Positions 16,778 through 24,916 are shown, counted from the stretch's first letter. The stretch is 64,000 nt of DNA from Rhodanobacter fulvus Jip2 (GCF_000264315.1 NZ_AJXU01000028.1:186001-250000), one strand, 5' to 3'. The notes: generated from the sequence alone by a model not told the origin. Made by a program: numbers and translations.

Positions 16778-17069
16778 GCGGATCGGGGCGGCGAATACAT
16801 ACGCGTGCACCATGGTCGGGCAGCAACTCCGCGTCGGCGTGCAGACCACGTTCGGCCAACACCTCCAACAGCGGCATCGGCATGAACGGGGTGAGCACGC
16901 TCAGCGCGCCGCCGGGTGGCAACGCATCGGCGGCGGCCAGTGCGCGCTCCATCGGTTCGGGCATGGGCAGCGCGCGCAGGTCGAGCGCGCCGGTGGTGGT
17001 GGCGCGTGTCGCCTCGGCAGGCATCGGTACCGGCGAGGCGACCGTGGATCGGTTGGGGAAGAAAGCCAT
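16758..17069 (-). CDS. DUF2249 domain protein
   Basis: 103 residues. After about 26 less-conserved residues comes the DUF2249 core: ALDLRALPMPEPMERALAA, LPPGGALSVLTPFMPMPLLEVL and a short closing strand. DUF2249 domains occur beside NnrS, NO reductase and nitrite reductase genes and are thought to take part in NO-related redox or iron chemistry; the activity is not defined. The start at 17069 is the first ATG after the stop of the porin gene at 17135 and is 35 bases from the box at 17104-17117, which could put transcription start at or very near the ATG. It overlaps nnrS by 20 bases. Confidence 0.82.
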   Translation of the reverse strand: MAFFPNRSTVASPVPMPAEATRATTTGALDLRALPMPEPMERALAAADALPPGGALSVLTPFMPMPLLEVLAERGLHADAELLPDHGARVCIRRPDPHGPADD

Positions 17070-17103
17070 GCCGCCATTGCAGTGGCATGGCCGCTGCCGT
17101 GCG

Positions 17104-17117
17104 CTGATCTGGGTCAA
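17104..17117 (-). promoter_or_regulatory. FNR/Dnr-like box upstream of DUF2249-nnrS
   Basis: On the gene strand the site reads TTGAC-CCAG-ATCAG, one mismatch to TTGAY-N4-RTCAA. It lies between the porin stop (17135) and the DUF2249 ATG (17069), centred 41.5 bases from that ATG, so either the RNA is leaderless or the true start codon lies further in. Confidence 0.55.
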
Positions 17118-17134
17118 CGCGGGCGGCGTTGGGT

Positions 17135-18382
17135 TCAACGCAGCAAGGGTTGCCTGCCATGCCATTCCAGTTGCAACCACAGCCGCGCATCGTCGCGACC
17201 GAAACCATCGGCACGGTAGTCGGACACTTTCACCAGCGCGCTGAGCCCGTCCGCCAGCGGCGCAGAGAGCGACGCATTCCACTCGCTGCCGTAATGCCTG
17301 TCGCCATCCGTACGGTGCGTGGCGCGATAGTCGTGCCAGCCCACCACCCAACCGATCCGGGCCGCGATGCCGCGCTGGCCGAGATTGCCGTTGAACGCCA
17401 CATAGCGATCGTCCAGTCCGCCGGCCGGCGTGACGTTGAACTGATCGGCCCAGCCGTTGAACGCATGCAGCGTCCCCAGCGGCGTTTGCAAGGCATGGTG
17501 ACCGTTGCCACCGAGGTGCTCCCAGCCCAGCTTTGCGGTGACGCCGCGCTGCGTCCACGACGGTTCCGCCAGCCAGTACGTGTGCGCGAACGATTGCGGG
17601 TTGTCGGCGTAGTCGCGCTGCTGCGCCGCCTCCAGTGCCCAGCCAAAACCGCCATCCGTCGCGGCGGGCTTGCCGGTCCAGCGCAGCCCCGAGGTCACCG
17701 TGGAGGCGGTGGCCACATCGCGGTCGTCATGCAGGTAGGTGTAGCCGGTCCACTGTTGTTGGCCGTGCACATAACTGGCGTTGAGCAGATGGGTGTCGAG
17801 CCGGCGCTCGCGCGCCTGCGGGTTCAACGCGTCGCGACCGGCCACGCGATGCACCCGATCGAGCCAGTCGTAGCGCAGGGTCCAGCCGCTGGCCGGTTGC
17901 CATTGCACGCCGATGCCGTCGAAGGTCTGTTCGTGCTGACGCCAACCGCTGTTGCCCACCCAGCGCTGGTTGTCCAGCAGCAGACGGCGGCGCCCTGCGG
18001 TCACGCCGAAGCTGTCGCCCTGCCAGGCAAGCCACGCCTGGTTGAGCTCACTGCCGCGGGGATCGGTGATGCCCGGATACTGCGTGTGTCCGTTCGCCCC
18101 GCTGTTGTAATCGTTGCCCGCACTGGCCACGCCGGCGCCTTCCAGCAGCGCACTCCAGCCATCGCCAAAACTGGCACGCAGGCCCAGCCGCAGGCGCAGC
18201 GTATCGGCGCGGGCGTCGCGACTGAAGGCGTCGTTGTCGACCTGTTCGTGGCGGGCGCGCATGTCCCATTCCACTTGCAGTGGGGCGGCCGCTGTATCCG
18301 TTTCTGCCGCCTGCGCAGGCAGCGTCAGCATGCTCATTGCCAGCAGGCAGCTTGCCGAAAGAACCTTGTGTTTCACCTTCAT
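17135..18382 (-). CDS. Outer-membrane beta-barrel porin, alginate-export-like
   Basis: 415 residues beginning with a signal peptide (MKVKHKVLSASCLLAMSML, cleavage after AQA). The rest alternates short hydrophobic and polar stretches with many aromatic residues, as in an outer-membrane barrel, and matches the alginate_exp/DUF1302-like porins by features such as DTLRLRLGLRASFGDGW and ELNQAWLAWQGDSFGVTAGRR (partly quoted). The ATG at 18382 is favoured over one two codons upstream because GGGAG is then 7 bases away. A perfect TTGAC-N4-GTCAA box lies at 18438-18451. The last residue is Arg rather than the usual Phe/Trp. Likely an anaerobically induced diffusion pore, perhaps for nitrate or nitrite; the substrate is inferred from context. 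Confidence 0.82.
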   Translation of the reverse strand: MKVKHKVLSASCLLAMSMLTLPAQAAETDTAAAPLQVEWDMRARHEQVDNDAFSRDARADTLRLRLGLRASFGDGWSALLEGAGVASAGNDYNSGANGHTQYPGITDPRGSELNQAWLAWQGDSFGVTAGRRRLLLDNQRWVGNSGWRQHEQTFDGIGVQWQPASGWTLRYDWLDRVHRVAGRDALNPQARERRLDTHLLNASYVHGQQQWTGYTYLHDDRDVATASTVTSGLRWTGKPAATDGGFGWALEAAQQRDYADNPQSFAHTYWLAEPSWTQRGVTAKLGWEHLGGNGHHALQTPLGTLHAFNGWADQFNVTPAGGLDDRYVAFNGNLGQRGIAARIGWVVGWHDYRATHRTDGDRHYGSEWNASLSAPLADGLSALVKVSDYRADGFGRDDARLWLQLEWHGRQPLLR

Positions 18383-18437
18383 CACCATGCTCCCGTGTGG
18401 ATGGGGAGCAGTCTCTGCGCAGGTTGAGTGGTGTCGT

Positions 18438-18451
18438 TTGACCGCCGTCAA
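18438..18451 (-). promoter_or_regulatory. FNR/Dnr-like box upstream of the porin gene
   Basis: TTGAC-CGCC-GTCAA is a perfect dyad and a full match to the consensus in both half-sites. The centre is 62 bases before the porin ATG at 18382, giving a leader of about 21 bases for a class II start. It could also influence modA, whose ATG is 134 bases away on the other strand. Confidence 0.65.
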
Positions 18452-18584
18452 ATCCGCACGAAAAAAGCGGCCGGCGTGACAACGCGCCACACCGCTGCCG
18501 CGGCGACACGCATGCCATCGCAATGGCGGATGACCGCGCATTCCGGGGGATATATATTCAACGACATTCAAACGGGATGGCCGC

Positions 18585-19352
18585 ATGACACAAACCGGGC
18601 GTCGATGCCTCGCGCTGATATTCGTGCTGCCGATGGCGTGCATCAGCGTTACCGCCTGTGCGGCGGATCTGGTGGTTTCTGCGGCGTCCAGCCTCACCAA
18701 TGCCTTCCAGGAGGTGGCGCGTGCCTACGAGGCCGTCCATCCGGAAACGCAGGTGGTGTTGAATTTCGCCTCGTCCGATACCTTGATGCGCCAGATCGTG
18801 CAGGGCGCGCCGGTGGATGTGTTCGCGTCGGCGGACCAGATCGCCATGGATCGCGCGCAGGCGCAGGGCGTGCTGAGCGCCGGTAGCCGCGTCGATTTCG
18901 CGGCCAACCAGCTGGTGTTGATCGTGCCTTCTTCCAGCCATGCACGCGTCGACGCACTGGATGATCTGCTTGGGCCGGCGTTCAAGCGCGTTGCCTGGGG
19001 CAACCCCGCTTCGGTGCCGGCGGGACGTTATGCGCGGCGCATACTCGAAGATGCGGGGCTTGCCGATGCGCTTGAGTCGCGAGCGGTACTGGCGCAGAAC
19101 GTGCGCCAGTGCCTCGACTACGTCAGTCGCGACGAGGTGGACGCGGGTTTCGTCTATGCCACCGATGCGGCGATGGCGCGCGACCGGGTGCGGATCGCCT
19201 TGCGCCTGGCGTCGCCTACGCCGATCACCTATCCCATGGCGATCGTGGCTCAGGCGGCGCATGCGGCCGAAGCACAATCGTTCCAGCAATTCGTGCTTTC
19301 CGCTGACGGGCAGGCCCTGCTGGCGAAGTACGGTTTCCTGAAACCGCACTGA
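18585..19352 (+). CDS. modA: Molybdate ABC transporter substrate-binding protein ModA
   Basis: 255-residue periplasmic molybdate-binding protein. A signal peptide ends near CAAD (MTQTGRRCLALIFVLPMACI at the start). ModA hallmarks are VVSAASSLTNAFQEVA, NFASSDTLMRQIVQGAPVDV (split by position), FASADQIAMDRA, and DAGFVYATDA. It is the first gene of modABC and overlaps modB as TGATG. An AT-rich ATATATATT precedes the gene by about 30 bases, but it is not a convincing ModE site. The cluster supplies molybdate for the cofactor genes downstream. Confidence 0.93.
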   Translation: MTQTGRRCLALIFVLPMACISVTACAADLVVSAASSLTNAFQEVARAYEAVHPETQVVLNFASSDTLMRQIVQGAPVDVFASADQIAMDRAQAQGVLSAGSRVDFAANQLVLIVPSSSHARVDALDDLLGPAFKRVAWGNPASVPAGRYARRILEDAGLADALESRAVLAQNVRQCLDYVSRDEVDAGFVYATDAAMARDRVRIALRLASPTPITYPMAIVAQAAHAAEAQSFQQFVLSADGQALLAKYGFLKPH

Positions 19353-20029
19353 TGGCGCTGGATATCTGGCAGCCGTTGTTGCTGTCGCTGAAAGTGGCGC
19401 TGTGGGCGACCGGCCTGAACCTGTTGCTGGGCGTGGCGACCGCCTTTGCCCTGTCGCGCTGGCGATCGCGGCTGAGCAACTTGTTCGATGCGATGTTCAC
19501 CCTGCCGCTGGTGTTGCCGCCGACCGTGCTGGGTTATTACCTGCTGGTGCTGCTGGGCCGGCGCGGGGCATTCGGCGCGTGGCTGGAACATTGGGGGATC
19601 AACCCCGTGTTCACCTGGCAGGGCGCGGTGATCGCCTCTACCCTGGCCGCGTTTCCGCTGGTGTACAAGGCCGCCAGGGCGGCGTTCGAGGGTGTCGATC
19701 CGCAGCTGGAAAGTGCGGCGCGGGTGTTGGGCTTGTCGCGCCTTGCGGTGTTTTTCCGGGTCTCGCTGCCGCTGGCATCGCGCGGCATCGTGGCCGGCGC
19801 CCTGCTGACCTTTGCACGGGCACTGGGCGAGTTTGGCGCCACCTTGATGATCGCCGGCAACTTGCCCGGACGCACGCAGACCTTGTCGGTGGCGATCTAT
19901 TCGGCGATCGAAGCCGGTGACGAAGCGGGCGCCAATACCCTGGTGGTGGTCGCCTCGCTCACCTGCATCGTGGTGCTGTTGCTCGCCGGTCGACTCACCC
20001 GGGGACATGCCCCGCAGCGGGTGGTTTGA
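19352..20029 (+). CDS. modB: Molybdate ABC transporter permease ModB
   Basis: 225-residue inner-membrane permease with five to six helices. The EAA loop that contacts the ATPase is AARVLGLSRLAVFFRVSLPLA (quoted in parts: ESAARVLG, VSLPLA), and PLVLPPTVLGYYLL is the ModB-typical second helix. RALGEFGATLMIAGN is the conserved C-terminal block. The ATG overlaps the modA stop by one base, and the stop is 2 bases before the modC ATG. Length is usual for the family. Confidence 0.94.
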   Translation: MALDIWQPLLLSLKVALWATGLNLLLGVATAFALSRWRSRLSNLFDAMFTLPLVLPPTVLGYYLLVLLGRRGAFGAWLEHWGINPVFTWQGAVIASTLAAFPLVYKAARAAFEGVDPQLESAARVLGLSRLAVFFRVSLPLASRGIVAGALLTFARALGEFGATLMIAGNLPGRTQTLSVAIYSAIEAGDEAGANTLVVVASLTCIVVLLLAGRLTRGHAPQRVV

Positions 20030-20031
20030 GC

Positions 20032-20724
20032 ATGGCGATCGACGTCGACATTCACCGCACGCTGGCCGGCCCACATCGGCCGTTTACGCTGGACGTGCGG
20101 TTTCGCGCGGAGCACGCGCGCATCGTTCTGTACGGGCCGTCCGGCTCGGGCAAGAGCCTCACGCTGCGGGCTATCGCCGGGCTGGTCACGCCCGATCGCG
20201 GCCGCATCGTGGTGCATGGGCAGACCTGGTTCGATGCCGACCAACGCATCTGCCTGCCCGCCCCGGCGCGTCGGGTGGGCTATCTGTTTCAGGACTACGC
20301 GCTGTTTCCCCATCTCACCGTGGGCCAGAACGTGGCGTTCGGGCTTGGCGCAGGGTGGCGCAATCCGTCGCGCCGTTCATTGCCCGAGGCGGCGCGGCAT
20401 TGGCTGGAAGCGCTTGAGCTGGATGGTCTGACCGATCGCTACCCCTGGCAGATTTCCGGCGGACAGCAACAGCGCGTGGCATTGGCGCGCGCGCTGGCGC
20501 CGCACCCGCAACTGCTGTTGCTGGACGAACCCTTCGCCGCGCTGGACCCACCGTTGCGCGCACGCATGCGCGAGCACCTGCTCGCGTTGCAATCGCGGCT
20601 GGGCCTGCAGATGCTGATGATTACCCACGACCCGTCCGACGTTGAGGCACTGGGCGAATACGTGCTGGAGATCCGCGACGGGCGCATCCATGGCGACGCG
20701 CGGACATCGGGTATCACGGGTTGA
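20032..20724 (+). CDS. modC: Molybdate ABC transporter ATPase ModC, no TOBE domain
   Basis: 230-residue ATPase with Walker A GPSGSGKS, Q-loop YLFQDYALFPHL, signature SGGQQQRVALARAL, Walker B LLLLDEPFAALDP and the switch histidine in MITHDPSDVEAL. Canonical ModC is about 350 residues and ends in a molybdate-binding TOBE/Mop domain, absent here; the protein stops soon after the nucleotide-binding domain. ATG at 20032 is preferred to TTG at 20026. The 3' end overlaps the convergent moeA by 11 bases. Loss of the TOBE part may mean loss of trans-inhibition by molybdate. Confidence 0.92.
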   Translation: MAIDVDIHRTLAGPHRPFTLDVRFRAEHARIVLYGPSGSGKSLTLRAIAGLVTPDRGRIVVHGQTWFDADQRICLPAPARRVGYLFQDYALFPHLTVGQNVAFGLGAGWRNPSRRSLPEAARHWLEALELDGLTDRYPWQISGGQQQRVALARALAPHPQLLLLDEPFAALDPPLRARMREHLLALQSRLGLQMLMITHDPSDVEALGEYVLEIRDGRIHGDARTSGITG

Positions 20725-21979
20725 TGGTTGGCGGCCCCGCGCTTATGCGCAGCGATGTCGCCAGCTCGAGGCTGGCGACTTCCACCGACATGCCGGCAGC
20801 ACAATCGCCGCCCTGCTCGTCCAGCACGATCCAGGCGTCCGCGTTTGCAAAAGGCTGGATGCGAAACGGCTCTTGCTGATCGACGGCGCGTGCCTGCAGC
20901 CGGCCGCGATCGTCCAGCCACAGCGTGGCGCGCAGGAAATGGCGCAACCCGGGTTTGGGATGCTGCGCCGAAGCCAGCACGGCGCGAAGGGGCGGCTCAC
21001 TGCCCTGCCCACACATCGCACGCAACACGGGCGCCACGAAAAAGCGGGCGCCGACGGCCACCGCCATCGGCGTGCCGGGCAAGGCAAGCACCAGCGGGCT
21101 GGCGTGCAGGCGCGCGGCGAGCAAGGGTTTTCCCGGGCGCATGGCGACCTTGTGGAACAGCACCTGCGCGCCAAAGTGGCGCAGCGCCGCGGGCACGAAA
21201 TCGTAGCGACCCATGGATACCGCGCCAGTACTGATCACCAGGTCGACGCCCGCCTCGACGGCGTGCTGCAAGGCCTCCAGGTACGGGTGCACTGTGTCGT
21301 CGACCGTCTCGCAAGACACCACGTCGGCGCCCGCACGCTTGAGTGCCGCCGTCAGGTATGGGCCGTTGGAGTTGTGGATATGGCCATCGCTCAACGGTGC
21401 GGGCGGACCGGTCTGTAATTCCTTGCCAGTGCAGATGATCGCCACGCGCGGGCGCCGGACCACGGCGACGCGAGCAATGCCCAGCGCCGACAGCAACATG
21501 ATCTGCGCCGGCTCGATAGTTGCCCCCCCGGCCTGCACGTTCGCACCGCGCGGCACGTCCGTGCCCATGCGGCGCACGTTCCGACCGTGCGCGATGTCAT
21601 CGAGCAGCCGGATGCGCTGCGGCGTGCCATCTGGCCGCGTCTGCAAGATCTCGGTGCGCTCCACCGCGACCACCGCATCGAATCCCTGCGGCAGTCGGGC
21701 GCCAGTCATGATTTCGCAGACGCCCGCTCCCGCGAGCTGGCCACTGTCGCCCGCCGCCTGCGAACCGTGGACGTGATGCTCGGAACCGCCGCGTGACGAC
21801 GCGCCCGCCTTCAGCGCGTAGCCGTCCATGGCCGCATGATCGAAGGACGGCAAGGCCAACGGGCTGGTTACCGTATCGGCGAGCACGCGGCCGGTGGCAT
21901 CGGCGAGCGCGTAGGTTTCCGATGGCAGGACCGACAGCGGCGCGAGCAGGCGTTCGATGGCGTCGCGGTAGGAAATCAT
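20714..21979 (-). CDS. moeA: Molybdopterin molybdenumtransferase MoeA, copy 1
   Basis: 421-residue enzyme that inserts molybdate into adenylylated molybdopterin. Family motifs are FDHAAMDGYAL near residue 50, GVCEIMTGARLPQGFDAVV, IICTGKEL, STGAVSMGRYDFV (family form SGGVSVG), and MRPGKPLLAARL followed by LALPGTPMAVAV. The ATG at 21979 (MISYRDAIERLL) lies 19 bases after the MoaE-MoeB-rhodanese gene. A second, more divergent MoeA is encoded at 25974-27293. The gene is last in the cofactor run and meets modC head-on with an 11-base overlap. Confidence 0.92.
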   Translation of the reverse strand: MISYRDAIERLLAPLSVLPSETYALADATGRVLADTVTSPLALPSFDHAAMDGYALKAGASSRGGSEHHVHGSQAAGDSGQLAGAGVCEIMTGARLPQGFDAVVAVERTEILQTRPDGTPQRIRLLDDIAHGRNVRRMGTDVPRGANVQAGGATIEPAQIMLLSALGIARVAVVRRPRVAIICTGKELQTGPPAPLSDGHIHNSNGPYLTAALKRAGADVVSCETVDDTVHPYLEALQHAVEAGVDLVISTGAVSMGRYDFVPAALRHFGAQVLFHKVAMRPGKPLLAARLHASPLVLALPGTPMAVAVGARFFVAPVLRAMCGQGSEPPLRAVLASAQHPKPGLRHFLRATLWLDDRGRLQARAVDQQEPFRIQPFANADAWIVLDEQGGDCAAGMSVEVASLELATSLRISAGPPTINP

Positions 21980-21998
21980 GGCCGTCCAAACGCTCCAA

Positions 21999-23558
21999 TC
22001 ATGCGCATACGGCGCTGTCACGCAGCGCGTTCAGGCCGCCCACCAGCGAGTACGCTTCGACGCCACGCTGGCGCAGTCGTCGCGCGGCATGGTGGCTGCG
22101 CTTGCCACTGTTGCATACCAGCAGCATGTCGCCATGGAAGGGATCGAGCGGATACGTGACGATCTCGCTGGCAGGGACGCACAGTGATGCGATCGGTAGC
22201 GGTGACGCATCGATTTCGTCCGCATCGCGCACGTCGACGACCACGAAGCCACGGGCCACCGCATCCACCAGATCGTCGAAACGCTGATCGATATCCACCT
22301 TGGCGGCATCGAGTGCCCGTTGCGCCACGGTCATGCAACCACCGTGCAAGGCGCAGCCAGTGGCGGCATCGATCGGCAGGCGTTGGCGGGTGCCGTCGAG
22401 CAGATTGACCAGTTGCAGCGACGGGTCGCCGGCGCCAGGCAGACCGAGCAGCAGCTTCAGCGTCTCCATCGCCTGCATGGTGCCGAGCACGCCGGGCACC
22501 GGACCCAGTACACCGGTTTCGGCGCAACTCCCGGCCAGGGCTGGCGAAGGTGGTACCGGCCACAGGCAGCGCAGGCAGGCGTGGCCGGAGAGCGCGCTGA
22601 CCACTTGCAACTGACCTTCGTACTGGTAGACGCTGGCGAGGATCAAGGGCGTGCCGGTGAGTACGGCAGCGTCGTTGGCGAGGTAGCGGCTGCCCAGGTC
22701 ATCGGTGCATTCGACCACCAGGTCGAACTGCGCGAAGACGTCCGCGATGGTGTCCGCACGCAGGGGCTCGGCGAAGGTCTGCACCGTGACCGCGGGATTG
22801 AGCGCCGCCACCCGCCGTGCCGCGAGATCGACTTTGCGCTGACCGATATCGCGCGCGTCGTACATCACTTGGCGATGCAGGTTGCTCGCGTCCAGCACAT
22901 CGCCATCGACGATCCCCAACGTGCCCACGCCCGCGCCGGCGAGGTAGCTGATAACCGGGCAACCCAGCCCGCCCGCGCCGATCACCAGCACGCGGGCCGC
23001 GGCGAGTTTCGCCTGGCCGGTATCGCCGACGTCGCGCAGCCGCGTCTGGCGCGAATAGTCGGGCGTGAAGGTGGATGGCGCGTGTAGGTGGCTTTCGTGC
23101 GAGTGGCCGTCTGGATGGTCGTCTGTTTCGGCATGTGCCCCGTGCGTGCAGGCGACCCAGGCCGTGTCGCCATTGATGTATTGCTCCTTCTTCCAGATCG
23201 GCAACCGGTGCTTGATCTCGTCGATGATGTAACGACAGGCCCGGAACGCTTCGTCGCGATGCGCGGCGGACACGCCGATCCACACCGCCAGGTCGCCGAT
23301 CTTCAGGTCGCCCACGCGGTGCACGCAGTGCGCGGCCAGCACGCCGAAGCGCGCCATGGCCTCGTCCACCACGCGCTCGCCTTCGCTGATGGCCAGCTCG
23401 GCATAGGCTTCATAGGCCAGGCCGCTGACGTCGCGCCCTTCGTTGTTGTTGCGTACCCAGCCTTCGAATGAACAGAAGCCGCCGCTGCCGGAATGCTTGA
23501 GGGCATCGCGCCATGTGGCGACGTCGACGGGTTCGGTGGCGAGCGTGAAGCGCGTCAT
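21999..23558 (-). CDS. MoaE-MoeB-rhodanese fusion protein
   Basis: 519 residues with three joined domains. Residues 1-140 are MoaE, the large subunit of molybdopterin synthase (GGFCSFEGWVRNNNEGR, AHRVG-like CVHRVGDLKIGD, and the catalytic IWKKEQYINGD). Residues 138-170 form a His-rich linker (THGAHAETDDHPDGHSHESH). Residues 170-400 are a ThiF/MoeB adenylyltransferase (VIGAGGLGCPVISYLAGAG at 192-210, DASNLHRQVMY, zinc cysteines C328 and C331 with C402/C408) that activates MoaD. Residues 415-519 are a rhodanese with active-site C482 in VCNSGKRS, likely the sulfur donor. It overlaps moaD by 4 bases. It thus gathers MoaD activation, sulfuration and synthase large subunit in one chain. Confidence 0.92.
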   Translation of the reverse strand: MTRFTLATEPVDVATWRDALKHSGSGGFCSFEGWVRNNNEGRDVSGLAYEAYAELAISEGERVVDEAMARFGVLAAHCVHRVGDLKIGDLAVWIGVSAAHRDEAFRACRYIIDEIKHRLPIWKKEQYINGDTAWVACTHGAHAETDDHPDGHSHESHLHAPSTFTPDYSRQTRLRDVGDTGQAKLAAARVLVIGAGGLGCPVISYLAGAGVGTLGIVDGDVLDASNLHRQVMYDARDIGQRKVDLAARRVAALNPAVTVQTFAEPLRADTIADVFAQFDLVVECTDDLGSRYLANDAAVLTGTPLILASVYQYEGQLQVVSALSGHACLRCLWPVPPSPALAGSCAETGVLGPVPGVLGTMQAMETLKLLLGLPGAGDPSLQLVNLLDGTRQRLPIDAATGCALHGGCMTVAQRALDAAKVDIDQRFDDLVDAVARGFVVVDVRDADEIDASPLPIASLCVPASEIVTYPLDPFHGDMLLVCNSGKRSHHAARRLRQRGVEAYSLVGGLNALRDSAVCA

Positions 23559-23797
23559 CCACCGGCCACCGGTGGAATGAAGACGATGGTGTCGCCGTCG
23601 TCGACCGCCCTGCCCCAATCGCTGAAGCGGACATTCACCGCCACCTTGAGCGCGTCGGTGGGCAGCGTGAAGCCATGCCGGCCGCACAATTCGTCGTAGA
23701 GGTCGCGCAGCGTGGCCGCCGCGGTATCGATCTGTTCGATGCTGGCGCCCGCCTGTTCGCGCAACTGGGCGTAGTACTGCACGGTGATCCGGCTCAT
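23555..23797 (-). CDS. moaD: Molybdopterin synthase small subunit MoaD
   Basis: 80-residue ubiquitin-like sulfur carrier ending in the required Gly-Gly (PPVAGG). It starts MSRITVQYYAQLREQAGAS, typical of MoaD, and has NVRFSDWGRAVDDGDTIVF before the tail. The C-terminal glycine would be adenylylated and thiocarboxylated by the MoeB-rhodanese part of the next gene. ATG at 23797 overlaps mobA by 4 bases and its stop overlaps the fusion gene by 4 bases, so synthesis is coupled. Confidence 0.93.
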   Translation of the reverse strand: MSRITVQYYAQLREQAGASIEQIDTAAATLRDLYDELCGRHGFTLPTDALKVAVNVRFSDWGRAVDDGDTIVFIPPVAGG

Positions 23798-24387
23798 GAA
23801 AGCACCTCCAACTGGCGTTGCATCTGTTCGAATTCCTGTGGCGTGTTGATGTTGTCCAGCGTGTTGCCCGGCGGCGGCAGCAAGTGGATGTCGGCCTGGA
23901 TCAGCACCTTGCGCGGGCAATAGCTGCCGGCCTCATAGCGCTGTTTGAGCCGCTGGTGGATCGGTGGCTCCCACAGCGTGCACAGCGGCTCGGGCAGGCC
24001 GTCGAAGCGGCTGGCGAAGGCGGTGGCTTCTTTCGCCGGATCGCGTGCGGCGATCAGCGTGCGCAGCGTGGTTTCATCCAGCAATGGCAGGTCGCAGGCG
24101 ATCACCAGCCAGGCCGCGTCCGGGAAGGCATCGTGCGCCGAAAGGATGCCGGCCACCGGGCCGACCGCGTCGTACGTATCGATCAGTTGCGGCAGGCTGG
24201 CGCGCAATGGCTCGTCGTGCTGGCTGTCGCGCACGGAAACGAAGGCGCGATCGGTGAACGCCGTCAGCAACCGCCATGCGCGCAACAGTTGCGGCTCGCC
24301 GCTGTAGTGCAGTTGCGCCTTGTCGCGGCGCATGCGACGGCTGGCACCGCCGCACAGCAACAGGCCGTGGAGTGGCGCGGCGCTCAT
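23794..24387 (-). CDS. mobA: Molybdenum cofactor guanylyltransferase MobA
   Basis: 197-residue nucleotidyltransferase that makes the guanine dinucleotide form of the cofactor used by nitrate reductase of the DMSO-reductase family. The GTP-binding loop is LLLCGGASRRMRRDKAQL near the N-terminus, with WLVIACDLPLLDE as the metal-binding block, GPVAGILSAHDAF, and NINTPQEFEQM near the C-terminus. It overlaps moaC and moaD by 4 bases each. Need for MobA fits the NasA substrate-cofactor type in this window. Confidence 0.91.
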   Translation of the reverse strand: MSAAPLHGLLLCGGASRRMRRDKAQLHYSGEPQLLRAWRLLTAFTDRAFVSVRDSQHDEPLRASLPQLIDTYDAVGPVAGILSAHDAFPDAAWLVIACDLPLLDETTLRTLIAARDPAKEATAFASRFDGLPEPLCTLWEPPIHQRLKQRYEAGSYCPRKVLIQADIHLLPPPGNTLDNINTPQEFEQMQRQLEVLS

Positions 24388-24884
24388 GCGGATGTTCCCG
24401 CGCTGTGGTCGACATCGCGCTTGCCGCCGGTCTTGCCCAGCAGGCGGATCTCGGCGATCACGATGTCGTGCGACAGCGCCTTGCACATGTCGTAGATGGT
24501 GAGCGCGGCGACGCTGGCGCCGGTGAGCGCCTCCATCTCCACGCCGGTTCGCCCCTGGCACGACACGGAGCAGGCGATCAGTGCGTCGTCGCCCTGCATG
24601 GTGATGTCGATGTGGCAGCGGTCCAGCGCCAGCGGATGGCAAAGCGGTATCAGCTGCGCGGTGGCCTTGGCGCCCATCACGCCGGCGATGTTGGCCACGG
24701 TGAGCACCGCGCCCTTGGCCGTGACATGTCCGGCGCGATGCAATTGCGCGGCGACTTCGGGCGGAAACCGCACCCGCGCCAGCGCCTGCGCGGTGCGCCG
24801 GGTCACCGCCTTGGCGCCGACATCGACCATCGCCGGCCGGTTCGCGTCATCGACGTGGGAAAGCGTTTGTGCGGCAACGGTCAT
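24384..24884 (-). CDS. moaC: Cyclic pyranopterin monophosphate synthase MoaC
   Basis: 166-residue hexameric enzyme acting with MoaA to make cyclic pyranopterin monophosphate. Family features are HVDDANRPAMVDVGAKAVTRR (split: MVDVGAKAVTRR), KGAVLTVANIAGVMGAKAT, LIPLCHPLALDRCHID and the catalytic GVEMEALTGASVAALTIYDMCKA (partly quoted). ATG at 24884. It lies 32 bases after moaA and overlaps mobA by 4 bases. Confidence 0.94.
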   Translation of the reverse strand: MTVAAQTLSHVDDANRPAMVDVGAKAVTRRTAQALARVRFPPEVAAQLHRAGHVTAKGAVLTVANIAGVMGAKATAQLIPLCHPLALDRCHIDITMQGDDALIACSVSCQGRTGVEMEALTGASVAALTIYDMCKALSHDIVIAEIRLLGKTGGKRDVDHSAGTSA

Positions 24885-24916
24885 GGGCGTTCTCGGACAG
24901 GGGTTCGTGGGGGAAG

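Noticed and set aside
18549-18560. ATATATATT before modA as a ModE site
   Set aside because: Only one half resembles a ModE box and no dyad partner is found at the right distance.
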